Of a stretch of 64,000 nucleotides of DNA, positions 50,592 through 59,428 are shown piece by piece. Below the pieces are notes generated by a model, which had not been told where the DNA came from, searched no databases, and worked only from the letters and a program-made list of their open reading frames with translations. The number at the start of each line of letters is the position of its first letter. Position 1 is the stretch's first letter. The position numbers were made by a program, and so were the translations under genes. Origin of the DNA: Planococcus citreus (GTDB taxonomy: Bacteria; Bacillota; Bacilli; Bacillales_A; Planococcaceae); assembly GCF_003664125.1 (NCBI RefSeq), contig NZ_RCCP01000001.1:1426001-1490000 (forward strand), given 5' to 3'.

Positions 50592-51131
50592 TTAAGCTAT
50601 GAAAATTCCCGTGACAGCGCCGTAAAGCAGCGCTAAACCAATGACCAATGCGGGATGCAGTTTCCATTTCTCGAGCATTAGATAGCTGGCCACCATCAGT
50701 ATTGCGGTCTGGATGCCGCCGAGCGACGCTTCTGAGGTCAGGATGAAATCGAGTGTCATGACGCCGATCAATACAGCGATGACCGGCTTGACGACTTTCG
50801 AGATGTTTTTCACTTCGCGGGAATCTTTGTATTTGAAGAGAATCGCCATCAGCGCAATCATCAAAATCAACGAAGGGGCGACGGCGCCGAACAGGCCAAC
50901 CACTGCCCCTAGAACGCCTCCCTCGGCATAGCCGACATAGCCCGCCATTTTTGTCGCGATCGGTCCAGGCAAAGAGTTGCCGAGCGCCAGTACTTCACTG
51001 AACTCCTGGGTATCCATCCAGCCATAGCGGTCGACCACTTCCTTCTCGACAAGCGGAATCGATGCCGGCCCGCCCCCGTAACCAAGGATGCCGGGAATGA
51101 AAAACGCCAGGAATATCTGCCAGTAAATCAT
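50592..51131 (-). CDS. Half-size chromate transporter family protein (second half)
   Basis: It encodes 179 aa with about five or six membrane helices. The ChrA domain is shown by FFIPGILGYGGGPASIPLVE and GNSLPGPIATKMAGYVGY. It overlaps the other half by four bases; the two make a heterodimeric short-chain ChrA. Members transport chromate, but in B. subtilis the similar pair is YwrA/YwrB. The genetic link with a gamma-glutamyltransferase leaves the true substrate open. Confidence 0.88.
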   Translation of the reverse strand: MIYWQIFLAFFIPGILGYGGGPASIPLVEKEVVDRYGWMDTQEFSEVLALGNSLPGPIATKMAGYVGYAEGGVLGAVVGLFGAVAPSLILMIALMAILFKYKDSREVKNISKVVKPVIAVLIGVMTLDFILTSEASLGGIQTAILMVASYLMLEKWKLHPALVIGLALLYGAVTGIFIA

Positions 51132-51697
51132 GTTCTCTTCACCGTCCTTTTAATGAATGGCACGAGGACCAGAAGAATCAAGCCGGCGATGAGAAAGGCC
51201 GGGTGGATGCCGAGCACTTCGAGCAAAATGACGGAAACCACGATCAATAGAATGGCTTTGCTCCAGCCGAGCGCCTTCTCGGATTGCTGGATAAAATTCC
51301 AGGTCAGGACACCGAGCATGACGGCAACGACCGGAACGACTGCATTCGACATATTCGCAACCCACGGCACGTCTTTATAATTTTGCAGGATGCCGAGCAG
51401 GAGAATCATTAGGACGACGGTCGGGATGATAGAAGCAGCGAGTGCGATCAAGCAGCCGCGAAGCCCCGCCACACGGTAGCCAATATAACCTGCGAGCTTG
51501 GTCGCGATCGGTCCCGGCATCGTGTTCGATAAGGCGATCGTGTCGCCGTATTCTTCGTCCGTCAACCAACCGTAGCGATCCACGACATCACGCTGCATGA
51601 TCGGGATGACTGCCGGACCGCCGCCGAATCCGAGCATGCCCGCCCGAAAAAAGGCCATGGTGAGATCGATCGATTTGACGCCTTGTTCTTTTACCAA
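51128..51697 (-). CDS. Half-size chromate transporter family protein (first half)
   Basis: It encodes 189 aa with the same ChrA half-domain: MLGFGGGPAVIPIMQRDVVD and SNTMPGPIATKLAGYIGYR. About six membrane helices. It overlaps the gamma-glutamyltransferase gene upstream by 7 bases and the second ChrA half downstream by 4, so all three are made from one transcript. Confidence 0.88.
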   Translation of the reverse strand: MVKEQGVKSIDLTMAFFRAGMLGFGGGPAVIPIMQRDVVDRYGWLTDEEYGDTIALSNTMPGPIATKLAGYIGYRVAGLRGCLIALAASIIPTVVLMILLLGILQNYKDVPWVANMSNAVVPVVAVMLGVLTWNFIQQSEKALGWSKAILLIVVSVILLEVLGIHPAFLIAGLILLVLVPFIKRTVKRT

Positions 51698-53295
51698 ACA
51701 GCAATCGCTCCGTCCGTCCGGGATTCCGTGCCTCCTGCAAGCACGCCTGTTTCGGGATTGCGCCAGATGATCTGGCCGCGTCCGAAGCTACCCGGATCTG
51801 CCATCACTTCCACTTGATGCCCTTTGCGCTGCAATTCCTGTGCCAAATAGTTCGGGAACTCAGCTTCTACAGTGACTTTTTTGCCGCCCATCCATTGCCA
51901 GCGCGGCATATCGAGTGCCGCTTGCGGATTCAACAGGTAATCGAGCGTATTTACGACCACTTGGAAATGACCCTGTGGCTGCATATAGCCGCCCATGACG
52001 CCGAACGGCCCGACCGCTTCTCCCGCTTTCGTCAAAAATCCGGGAATGATCGTATGGAATGTCCGCTTGCCGGGTTTCAAGGCATTCGGGTGGCTGTCAT
52101 CAAGCGAGAAATCCGCGCCGCGGTTCTGCAAGCCGATGCCTGTTCCCGGAATGACAATCCCTGAACCGAAGCCCATATAATTGCTTTGGATATATGAAAT
52201 CATATTGCCTTCTTCGTCGGCCGCTGCGAGATAGACGGTACCGCCTTTTGGCAGTTCGTATGCGACCGGGTCGATCGCTTCCGTGCCGATTTCTTTCGCA
52301 CGGCTCGCTGCATAATCGTCTGACAATAAGTGTTCAGCCGTCACCGGCATATCCATTTGTTCGGTAATGAATGCCTGGCCATCTGTATAAGCCAGTTTCA
52401 TCGATTCAATTTGCTGATGCAGCGTGTTGGCTTGTTGCCAAACGGGTGCGTCCAGCTGCTTAAAGATATTGAGCGCCATTTGCGCGACCATGCCTTGGCC
52501 ATTCGGCGGGATTTCCCATACTTCGTGCCCTTTATAGCTCGTTGAGATTGGCTTGACCCATTCAGCTTTGTATGCGGCTAAATCTTCTTTTTTCAGGAAG
52601 CCACCATGTTCAGTCATGAAGCTGTCGATTTTCTCTGCCAGCTCCCCTTCATAAAAGGCTTTTGCATCGCTTTCGCCGATTTTACGGAGCGTGTCGGCAT
52701 GGCCTGGTGATTTCCACATTTCGCCGATTTCCGGCGCGCGGCCATCTGGTGCGAAAGTTTCGAACCAGGCTTCGAATTCTTTATCGGTGAAAGTCTTCTT
52801 GAAATTGTCATATGCCTTTTTCCAGAACTTGCCGAGAATCGGCGTCAGCGGATAGCCTTCTTCCGCGTAACGTATCGCTGGCTCCAATGTTTCCGCGAGC
52901 GATAATTTGCCGAATCGTTTCGACAGCTCCGCCCATGCCGCCGGGACGCCCGGCACCGTAATTGGCACCAAGCCGTGGGTCGGCATCTTATCGTGCCCTT
53001 TCGCCTTCACCGATTCAATCGTGAGTTCCTGAGGAGATGGCCCTGATGCATTCAGGCCATGCAACTCGCCTTTCACCCAGACAAGGGCGAATGCGTCTCC
53101 CCCAATGCCATTTGAAGTCGGTTCAACGACTGTCAAGGTTGCGGCTGTCGCAATCGCTGCATCAATGGCGTTGCCGCCTTTTTTCAAGATCTCAAGCCCA
53201 GTCTGTGCGGCAAGCGGCTGTGATGTTGCGACCATGCCTTTTTTGCCGAAGACCGTATGGCGTTTCCCTGGAAAGGGATGGTTCGAATAATCCAT
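51691..53295 (-). CDS. Gamma-glutamyltransferase family protein, YwrD-like, cytoplasmic
   Basis: It encodes 534 aa from ATG 53295 after AGGAGG. It is an Ntn-hydrolase that self-cleaves before a Thr; the likely site is the Thr of GGTVYLAAADEEGN. The small-subunit QSNYMGFGSGIVIPGTG and YMQPQGHFQV segments agree with the YwrD branch. No signal peptide is present, unlike the secreted Ggt. It is co-transcribed with two ChrA halves and faces a LysR regulator. Gamma-glutamyl peptide processing is expected; the substrate is not proven. Confidence 0.88.
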   Translation of the reverse strand: MDYSNHPFPGKRHTVFGKKGMVATSQPLAAQTGLEILKKGGNAIDAAIATAATLTVVEPTSNGIGGDAFALVWVKGELHGLNASGPSPQELTIESVKAKGHDKMPTHGLVPITVPGVPAAWAELSKRFGKLSLAETLEPAIRYAEEGYPLTPILGKFWKKAYDNFKKTFTDKEFEAWFETFAPDGRAPEIGEMWKSPGHADTLRKIGESDAKAFYEGELAEKIDSFMTEHGGFLKKEDLAAYKAEWVKPISTSYKGHEVWEIPPNGQGMVAQMALNIFKQLDAPVWQQANTLHQQIESMKLAYTDGQAFITEQMDMPVTAEHLLSDDYAASRAKEIGTEAIDPVAYELPKGGTVYLAAADEEGNMISYIQSNYMGFGSGIVIPGTGIGLQNRGADFSLDDSHPNALKPGKRTFHTIIPGFLTKAGEAVGPFGVMGGYMQPQGHFQVVVNTLDYLLNPQAALDMPRWQWMGGKKVTVEAEFPNYLAQELQRKGHQVEVMADPGSFGRGQIIWRNPETGVLAGGTESRTDGAIAVW

Positions 53296-53453
53296 ATCAT
53301 TTCCTCCTATTACTTTCATCCAGATGAATAAACTATCACCTTTCCGAATAAAGATGTCATTTTTGTATTATTCAAATTTTACAAAAATATCTTTCATAAG
53401 TAAAATTAAATATATTTAATAGTATGATTAAAAAAACTCATTGAGGTGAAATT

Positions 53454-54383
53454 ATGGACCATAAACTAGAGATCTTCGTGACCACAGCAGAGCAAAAAAG
53501 TTTCACGCGCGCAGCCGAGCTGCTTCACATGACGCCTTCCGCTATTTCTCTGAGCATCAAGGCACTAGAGAAAAAGCTCGGCGTCCGGCTGTTCGACCGC
53601 AACAATAAATACGTCCAGTTAACAGAAGCTGGGCAAGTAAGTTACGCACAGGCCAAAGAGATTCTCCTGAAATACGATCAATTGAAAATCGCCCTGATGG
53701 AACTTGAACCGTCGGCGGCCATGCCATTGTCGATCGGGGCAGCCTATACGTTCGGCGAGTACTTTCTGCCAGGCATCATCTATGCATTCAATAAGCGTCA
53801 CCCCAACATCACACCTACCGTTACGATCCATAACTCCAAGACCATCATCGAGCAAACCCATAAACAGGAACTCGACATCGGTTTTATCGTCGAAGGTGAT
53901 ATCGGCAATCCGGATATCGACATCGAATTATTCACGGAAGAAGAAATGGTCATCATCGCACGCCCCAACCATCCGATCATCCGCAATTCACAGGTCGATC
54001 GGCGTTTGCTTGAAGCGGAAACATGGATTATCCGCGAACCCGGCTCCGGCACGCGTGATGTCACCGATAAACTGTTCGCACAGCTTGGCATTGCGCCGAA
54101 GAAAGTGATGAGCTTCGGCAGCTCCCAGACAATCAAGGAATCGGTCGCGCTCGGCCTCGGCATTTCCTATCTATCGGAATCCACCGTCAAAAGCGAAACA
54201 AAAACCGGGTCGATCGGCGCCATTACGCTGGCCGATTTCCCGAACAAGAGCCGTTTCCATTACATCACCCATCGCGCGAGCTTCCATACACAAGCTGCCC
54301 AGCTGTTCTTGGACTTTCTCGACTCTTACGTTCTCGACGAAAAAGTATCGGTGCATACGAAAAAGGGAGTGGCGGAACTGTAA
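53454..54383 (+). CDS. LysR-family regulator divergent from the GGT/ChrA operon
   Basis: It encodes 309 aa from ATG 53454 after GAGGTG. The N-terminal winged helix (SFTRAAELLHMTPSAISLSI) is typical. The C-terminal effector domain (LSIGAAYTFGEYFLPGII ... GSSQTIKESVALGLGISYLS) resembles the CysB/CbbR type that binds a small anion or acid. By the usual LysR arrangement it is expected to control the divergent operon and itself. Its ligand is unknown. Confidence 0.9.
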   Translation: MDHKLEIFVTTAEQKSFTRAAELLHMTPSAISLSIKALEKKLGVRLFDRNNKYVQLTEAGQVSYAQAKEILLKYDQLKIALMELEPSAAMPLSIGAAYTFGEYFLPGIIYAFNKRHPNITPTVTIHNSKTIIEQTHKQELDIGFIVEGDIGNPDIDIELFTEEEMVIIARPNHPIIRNSQVDRRLLEAETWIIREPGSGTRDVTDKLFAQLGIAPKKVMSFGSSQTIKESVALGLGISYLSESTVKSETKTGSIGAITLADFPNKSRFHYITHRASFHTQAAQLFLDFLDSYVLDEKVSVHTKKGVAEL

Positions 54384-54454
54384 GGAGCATTTTCACTTTA
54401 CTTTAATTGAACTGGGCCCCAGCTGTAAGTTTAAATAAACCGCTACATTTAAGG

Positions 54455-54492
54455 ACCGGAAACTCCTCAAAAGCCAAGGGTTTCCGGTTTTC
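54455..54492 (+). terminator. Intrinsic terminator of the lysR gene
   Basis: ACCGGAAAC pairs with GTTTCCGGT, followed by TTTTC. Confidence 0.75.
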
Positions 54493-54734
54493 TTATGTTC
54501 CGATAATTATATTGCCTGAAATAGCATTTATTGGACTAAAAGAGAGAAAATAAAGACTGAAGCAGAATATTTTAGAATAATTGAAATTCTTTTTCTAAGA
54601 ACCTTCAAAACCGCATGAACACTGGATTCCAAACACTCCTCATCTCTCCCAAACATAAAATCTCTCCTTTAAACCAGAAAATTTCTCCCTCAGTGAAAAA
54701 TGAGTATATATTCCCAATCTAAATTGCCCTTTTC

Positions 54735-54748
54735 TGAAAACGCTTACT
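54735..54748. promoter_or_regulatory. cre site (CcpA) upstream of the OFA transporter
   Basis: TGAAAACGCTTACT fits the catabolite-response consensus TGWAARCGYTWWCW at every position. It lies about 130 bases ahead of the promoter candidate. Confidence 0.65.
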
Positions 54749-54881
54749 TTAAAACACCTATTTTATTCCTTTTTCATTAAAAACGAGTGATTTTTACCTC
54801 CTGAGACGCGCAAATCACTAGTCTGCATTAACAGCAATATCATTTTTTTATTAGATTAGTTTTTCTATTCTGAAAATTAGT

Positions 54882-54910
54882 TTGTCGAAATAGTGAAAAG
54901 CATGTATTCT
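54882..54910 (+). promoter_or_regulatory. Candidate promoter of the OFA transporter
   Basis: TTGTCG (54882-54887) and TATTCT (54905-54910) with a 17-base spacer, 38 bases before the start codon. Confidence 0.5.
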
Positions 54911-54948
54911 CGAAAGAACAGTTTCACTCACAAAGGAGGAATTTCACA

Positions 54949-56232
54949 ATGAAGACTACTAAAAACAGATGGTTGATCGCGTTATCCGCCATCGCGATCC
55001 AATTGTCGATCGGAGCGGCTTATGCCTACAGCGTCTATACGAAACCCATCAGCGAAACGATGGGTTGGTCTCCAACAGAAATCACTTACGCCTTCACGAT
55101 CATGATGGCACTCGGCGGGATTTCCGCTGCGTTCTTCGGCGGCTTTGTCGAAAAGAACGGGCCTCGGAAATCCGCCATGGTGGCCGCTTTCTTGTTCGGT
55201 CTTGGACAAGCGGGCGCAGGCTTCGCGACACAAATCGATTCGCTCGTATTGTTCTTGCTTACATATGGATTCATGAGCGGAATGGGGCTCGGTGTCGGTT
55301 ATATCGCGCCGATCTCGACACTCGTCAAATGGTTCCCTGACCGCCGCGGCCTCGCAACTGGCATGGCCGTCATGGGCTTTGGTGCCGGTGCACTCATCAC
55401 CGCACCGGTTGCAGCGAGCTTGATTGCTTCTGTCGGCGTAACGACGACTTTCTATATTCTCGGGATCAGCTACTTCATCTTAATCTCACTCGGCGCTTCC
55501 TATATCGCACCGCCGCCTGAAGGGTTCATGCCTAAAGGAATGGAAGCGGACCTTGCTTCCGGCAAAAAAGTCATGAAAAAAGACTTGGCACAACTGACAG
55601 CCAGGCAGGCCGTGAAAACACGCCGCTTCTGGATGCTGTGGACTATGATGCTCATCAACGTGAGCGCCGGTATCATGATCATCTCAGTCGCTTCTCCGAT
55701 GGCGCAGGAATTGGTCGGCTTGACGGCAGCCGGTGCCGCGACACTTGTCGGCATCATGGGGATTTTCAACGGCGGCGGACGCCTCGGTTGGGCCGCGATT
55801 TCCGATTATATCGGGCGCCCGACTGTGTTCATGATGTTCTTCATCATCCAGATCGTCGCTTTCGTCATGCTTCCGGGCATCACGAACGTCATCATTTTCC
55901 AAGTGTTCATCTTGCTCATCGTTTCCTGCTATGGCGGCGGCTTCTCGAACTTGCCTGCCTTCATCGGCGACATGTTCGGCACTAGACAGCTTGGCGCCAT
56001 CCACGGCTATTTGCTGACGACTTGGTCTCTCGGCGGGATCATCGGGCCGGCGATCGTTTCACAAGTCTACGCTGCAACCAACAGCTATGTCCCGGTCTTC
56101 TACATCTTCATCGGATTGATCTCCGTTGCGCTCGTCTTGTCCATCTTGATCCGCATGGACATCCGCCGCGTGGAACGCAATTACGAAAAAGACGACAAGG
56201 TCCAAGCGACCCAACAAGCCGTTTCTTCTTAA
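54949..56232 (+). CDS. OFA-family MFS transporter (oxalate/formate antiporter type)
   Basis: It encodes 427 aa from ATG 54949 after AAAGGAGG. Twelve helices. OFA features are IQLSIGAAYAYSVYTKPI in helix 1 and GLGVGYIAPISTLVKWFPD after helix 4. Family members exchange small organic acids such as oxalate, formate or pyruvate; the substrate is unassigned. The upstream cre site suggests carbon catabolite control. Confidence 0.88.
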   Translation: MKTTKNRWLIALSAIAIQLSIGAAYAYSVYTKPISETMGWSPTEITYAFTIMMALGGISAAFFGGFVEKNGPRKSAMVAAFLFGLGQAGAGFATQIDSLVLFLLTYGFMSGMGLGVGYIAPISTLVKWFPDRRGLATGMAVMGFGAGALITAPVAASLIASVGVTTTFYILGISYFILISLGASYIAPPPEGFMPKGMEADLASGKKVMKKDLAQLTARQAVKTRRFWMLWTMMLINVSAGIMIISVASPMAQELVGLTAAGAATLVGIMGIFNGGGRLGWAAISDYIGRPTVFMMFFIIQIVAFVMLPGITNVIIFQVFILLIVSCYGGGFSNLPAFIGDMFGTRQLGAIHGYLLTTWSLGGIIGPAIVSQVYAATNSYVPVFYIFIGLISVALVLSILIRMDIRRVERNYEKDDKVQATQQAVSS

Positions 56233-56240
56233 AACGAATG

Positions 56241-56276
56241 AAAGCCCTGGAAAAGGAATTCCTTTTCCAGGGCTTT
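56241..56276. terminator. Bidirectional intrinsic terminator
   Basis: AAAGCCCTGGAAAAGGAA and its exact complement, between the convergent OFA and nosF genes. Confidence 0.87.
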
Positions 56277-56293
56277 TTCTATTTCCTTCTATA

Positions 56294-56872
56294 TTATAAT
56301 TTCACAATCCTGTCAGCTGTCTCTTCCGCAAAACGCTCGAGATGAGTCGTAAATAAAATGGTTTTGCCAAGCGCCCGCTCTTCTTGCAGAATGCCCTGGA
56401 GCTTTGCGATCCACTCGACATCGAGTGCATTGGTCGGTTCATCGAGCAATAGCAGGCTCGCCGGTCCCAGTAGACATTGCGCGAGGTTCAGGCGCTGGCG
56501 CATGCCTTTTGAAAAACGGCTCACTTTCTGCCCCTTCGCTTCATAAAGCCCGACGCGGCGAAGTACACGCTCTTCTTCCGAGACAGGCAGCTTCTTGAGC
56601 CCGGCAAGCAGATGAATGACTTCGCCTGCGCGCAGTTCAGGGGGAAACTGAAGTTCATCGGGCATGAAATTGACCGTTTGATCACCGCACCAGTCGACCG
56701 TACCATAAGTCGGCGACTCTTCATTCGTCAATAGCCGCAGCAAGGTGCTTTTCCCGGCGCCGTTCGCACCGGTCAAGGCCGTGATTTCTCCTTTTTGAAG
56801 CTGCAGCTCCAGGTCGCGTATCCCTTGGCCGCCTTTATAGATTTTCGTCAATTTATCGACTTTCAGCCTCAT
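56294..56872 (-). CDS. nosF: ABC ATPase, NosF-like
   Basis: It encodes 192 aa from ATG 56872 after AAGGAGGG. Walker A GANGAGKST, signature FSKGMRQRL, Walker B SLLLLDEP, H-loop FTTHLERF. It is short for NosF (about 300 aa usual), lacking the C-terminal extension. It overlaps the permease gene by four bases. With NosD and NosY it energises delivery of sulfur for the copper-sulfur site of N2O reductase in known systems. No nosZ is in the window. Confidence 0.82.
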   Translation of the reverse strand: MRLKVDKLTKIYKGGQGIRDLELQLQKGEITALTGANGAGKSTLLRLLTNEESPTYGTVDWCGDQTVNFMPDELQFPPELRAGEVIHLLAGLKKLPVSEEERVLRRVGLYEAKGQKVSRFSKGMRQRLNLAQCLLGPASLLLLDEPTNALDVEWIAKLQGILQEERALGKTILFTTHLERFAEETADRIVKL

Positions 56873-57681
56873 GTTTGCCGCTCCCTCCTTTTCAAGACCA
56901 TCCCCGCAACCGATAGCGGCAAGACGATCCATAATGACGTAACCGCAATGGCCGTCACAACGCCTAAAGGTTCCGTATAGAAACCGGTCAAACCGTAAAA
57001 CGCCGGCCCGAGCGCATCCCCGTTTCCGGTGGCGAGAAAAAAGCAAAAGCGCACCCATTCCACAGGGTTCACATGAATGTTGAAGATAATGAACGTTTTG
57101 ACGACATGACCTGCAAGGGCCGTGCCGATAGCCATCAAGGCGTATGGGATCAATAGAAGCCAGGAGGCCCAAAAGACGAGCGACAAGGCAAGCGCATGGA
57201 GCCGGTTTTTCGCGATCGATCCGAGCAATAAAGCAAGTGCCGAGAAGATGAAAATCAGTAAAAGCGACGTAACGATATAGACGCCCATCCCCGACAGCGC
57301 ACCCGCGATGCCGCTAATGGCGAGCACTGCGCCCATGGACAATAGCGCGATGAGCAGAAAAGCGCCGGCCAACGCCATGTATTTGCCGGCGATATAACGG
57401 CTCATTTTCATCGGATAGGTTTTCAATAAGTGAAGCCAGCCCGATTCGGCATCGCCTGCGATGTTCATGCTGCCAATGGTCAACAGGAATAATGGCAGCA
57501 AAAACAATTGGACATTGAACATCGCTGCAGCCTGCCTGCTGAACCCGGAAGACGGCGGAATCGCCAGCTGCTGGATGGCCATGACTGCCGCAAAGACGAA
57601 AACGAATAACAGCCCGACCAGCTGCAACCAGCGGCTTCTCAGCATTTGCCGCCATTCCAGCCTCATGAATCCGCTGTTCAA
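56869..57681 (-). CDS. nosY: ABC permease, NosY-like
   Basis: It encodes 270 aa from TTG 57681, whose codon overlaps the nosL stop (TTGA); ATG 57666 is the alternative. Six membrane helices and one large outer region. The first soluble segment RLEWRQMLRSRWLQLVG and GSMNIAGDAESGWLHLLKTYPM are typical of NosY-type ABC-2 permeases. It pairs with NosF. Confidence 0.8.
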   Translation of the reverse strand: MNSGFMRLEWRQMLRSRWLQLVGLLFVFVFAAVMAIQQLAIPPSSGFSRQAAAMFNVQLFLLPLFLLTIGSMNIAGDAESGWLHLLKTYPMKMSRYIAGKYMALAGAFLLIALLSMGAVLAISGIAGALSGMGVYIVTSLLLIFIFSALALLLGSIAKNRLHALALSLVFWASWLLLIPYALMAIGTALAGHVVKTFIIFNIHVNPVEWVRFCFFLATGNGDALGPAFYGLTGFYTEPLGVVTAIAVTSLWIVLPLSVAGMVLKRRERQT

Positions 57682-58127
57682 TGATGGTTCCCCCAATCGA
57701 ATCCATAAAGGTCATCGAGCGCCAATAACTCGCCTTGCTGTCCGCCATCGAGCCATTGCTGCGCCGCATCCGTGTTTTCGAAAGCCAGTACGTGATAGCT
57801 CATCGGCGTCCATTCGCCCGGAGCGTACACATACGCCGCGCGTTCGATATTAAGCCATTCATTTGTCTGCGCGTCTTTGATGAACGCGGCGCCGAGTTCC
57901 GCTTGGTCCATCTCATTGATATGTTCAATCAGGCAGCCTAAATCGTCGAATACCAGATGATCCCCGTCCTCTTCGATCAGCTGGGCTGCGTATTCTTCAT
58001 GTGTAATGCTCATATTGCAGACGGCGCAGATATCCGTCTCTGCCTCGATAGCGCGAGGAGTGAAATCCGTCTCGCCGCACCCTGACAGGATCATCACTGT
58101 TATCGCGATCAGGATCCATTTCTTCAT
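57678..58127 (-). CDS. nosL: NosL-like copper-binding lipoprotein, short form
   Basis: It encodes 149 aa from ATG 58127 after AGGAGAG. The lipobox LSGC gives a lipidated Cys at about residue 15. The copper site is CAVCNMSI, followed by FDDLGCLIEHI and YHVLAFENTDAAQQW as in NosL. It overlaps nosD by four bases. NosL carries Cu(I) to the N2O reductase. This is one of two NosL genes in the operon. Confidence 0.87.
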   Translation of the reverse strand: MKKWILIAITVMILSGCGETDFTPRAIEAETDICAVCNMSITHEEYAAQLIEEDGDHLVFDDLGCLIEHINEMDQAELGAAFIKDAQTNEWLNIERAAYVYAPGEWTPMSYHVLAFENTDAAQQWLDGGQQGELLALDDLYGFDWGNHH

Positions 58128-59392
58128 GCCACACTCTCCTTTTTCCAAATCCAGCCACCGAACGCCAAGAGCATTGCCCCCAAAAACAGCCGCCAAAGTG
58201 ACATGGGCGGATTGCCAGTCGCTTCTGAGGGCGGCTTGGCCAAAGGTTTGGAATCCATCAATACCGCACTTTCCATGCTGTTCATTTGGCGATCCATTTC
58301 ATTTAACAGGACCACTGCCGGCGCTTCGATGAAATACTGATAAGCGGGTTCTCTCACCATCCATTGCCCGTAGCTCTGCAGCGCTGTGTAAGGTGTGTCG
58401 CCGTAGCCGTCTTCATCGAGGTCGAGCAAGGAGGCATCGTCGTAATAATTCCCGGCCAGCATTCCGCCAAGGGCGTCCGAACGCAATTGCACGATGTTGC
58501 CAGTGAATTCGTTACCTCTAGTGTTGTTTTCCGCTGAACGGATGAATTCCATGCCGATCTGGTTTCCGTAAAATTTGTTGTTCTCAATTTGTGAATTTTT
58601 CACTTTCTGAAGCGATAAGCCAAGGGCATTGGCGTTAATAACATTTCCGGTTACCTGGATGTTTTGCGCCTCGTAGAGCACTAACCCCGAAGCATTCGGC
58701 GAGGTGTGTTCATGGATCGTATTTTCCTGGATGCGGCTGTCTTCAGTCATCATCAGCATGACACCCGCTACATTTTCAGACAGCACATTTCCGGAAAGAT
58801 CCGCTTGCCTGCTGTACATGAGGTGGACGCCGTACCGGCTATTTTCAATCCGGTTGCCGCTCGTCTGCAGATTCGTTGTTTTTTCTGCGTAGATGCCGTC
58901 CCGCATATGGCGAATGGCGCTGTCTGACACTTGAATATCTTCACTATTATAGAGCGCTACGCCGTTCCCTTTAGCTGAATAATGCCCGGCTGGACCTTCC
59001 ACTAAAAGCTCACGAAAGGTCAGTGTTTTGGAATCATGCACTTCCACTGCCTGCTCCGCCTCGCTGACCTCGATTTCCTCGATAGTGATATTTTCACTAC
59101 TTTTGATCAGCACAGCCGTGTCGCCTTGTTCGATATCGACATTCCGCATCTGCACGTCTTGTGTATTTTCAATAGAAATCGCTGGGCTTTCGCCGTCTAC
59201 GCGAAAGATCGTGCCGGGCGATCCGATAATCCTCAACGGTTTTGTGATGCTGACCTCTTCATGGTAGACAACGGGTTCGAGCACCAGTTCCGACCCATCC
59301 GGTAATGCATCGATCGTTTGTTGCAAACTCTCCGCATAGCCAATTCCCGGCCATAGCAAGAACAGCATCCACAGCAGAACGATCCGTTTCAT
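58124..59392 (-). CDS. nosD: NosD-like beta-helix protein
   Basis: It encodes 422 aa. A Sec signal peptide (RIVLLWMLFLLWPGIGYA) is followed by a right-handed beta-helix with repeated N-x-I/V-x turns (for example VYHEEVSITKPLRIIG, RNVDIEQGDTAVLI). A single C-terminal membrane helix (LWRLFLGAMLLAFGGWIWKK) anchors it. NosD works with NosF and NosY in copper-sulfur centre assembly on the outside. It starts 36 bases after the His-tailed NosL gene. Confidence 0.88.
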   Translation of the reverse strand: MKRIVLLWMLFLLWPGIGYAESLQQTIDALPDGSELVLEPVVYHEEVSITKPLRIIGSPGTIFRVDGESPAISIENTQDVQMRNVDIEQGDTAVLIKSSENITIEEIEVSEAEQAVEVHDSKTLTFRELLVEGPAGHYSAKGNGVALYNSEDIQVSDSAIRHMRDGIYAEKTTNLQTSGNRIENSRYGVHLMYSRQADLSGNVLSENVAGVMLMMTEDSRIQENTIHEHTSPNASGLVLYEAQNIQVTGNVINANALGLSLQKVKNSQIENNKFYGNQIGMEFIRSAENNTRGNEFTGNIVQLRSDALGGMLAGNYYDDASLLDLDEDGYGDTPYTALQSYGQWMVREPAYQYFIEAPAVVLLNEMDRQMNSMESAVLMDSKPLAKPPSEATGNPPMSLWRLFLGAMLLAFGGWIWKKESVA

Positions 59393-59428
59393 GTGACCTC
59401 ACCCCAGTGCAGTGATGAATGCCCAGGC

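Larger units (their letters stand above)
54384..54948. other. 565-base AT-rich intergenic stretch
   Basis: Contains the lysR terminator, a cre-like site (54735-54748) and a promoter candidate for the OFA transporter. The part 54500-54730 is AT-rich with loosely repeated TCTCTCC-like words; I found no gene in it. Confidence 0.5.

Noticed and set aside
54600-54720. TCTCTCC-like repeated words as a CRISPR or direct-repeat array
   Set aside because: The words are irregular in spacing and sequence, and no conserved repeat unit exists. No CRISPR array is present in the window.
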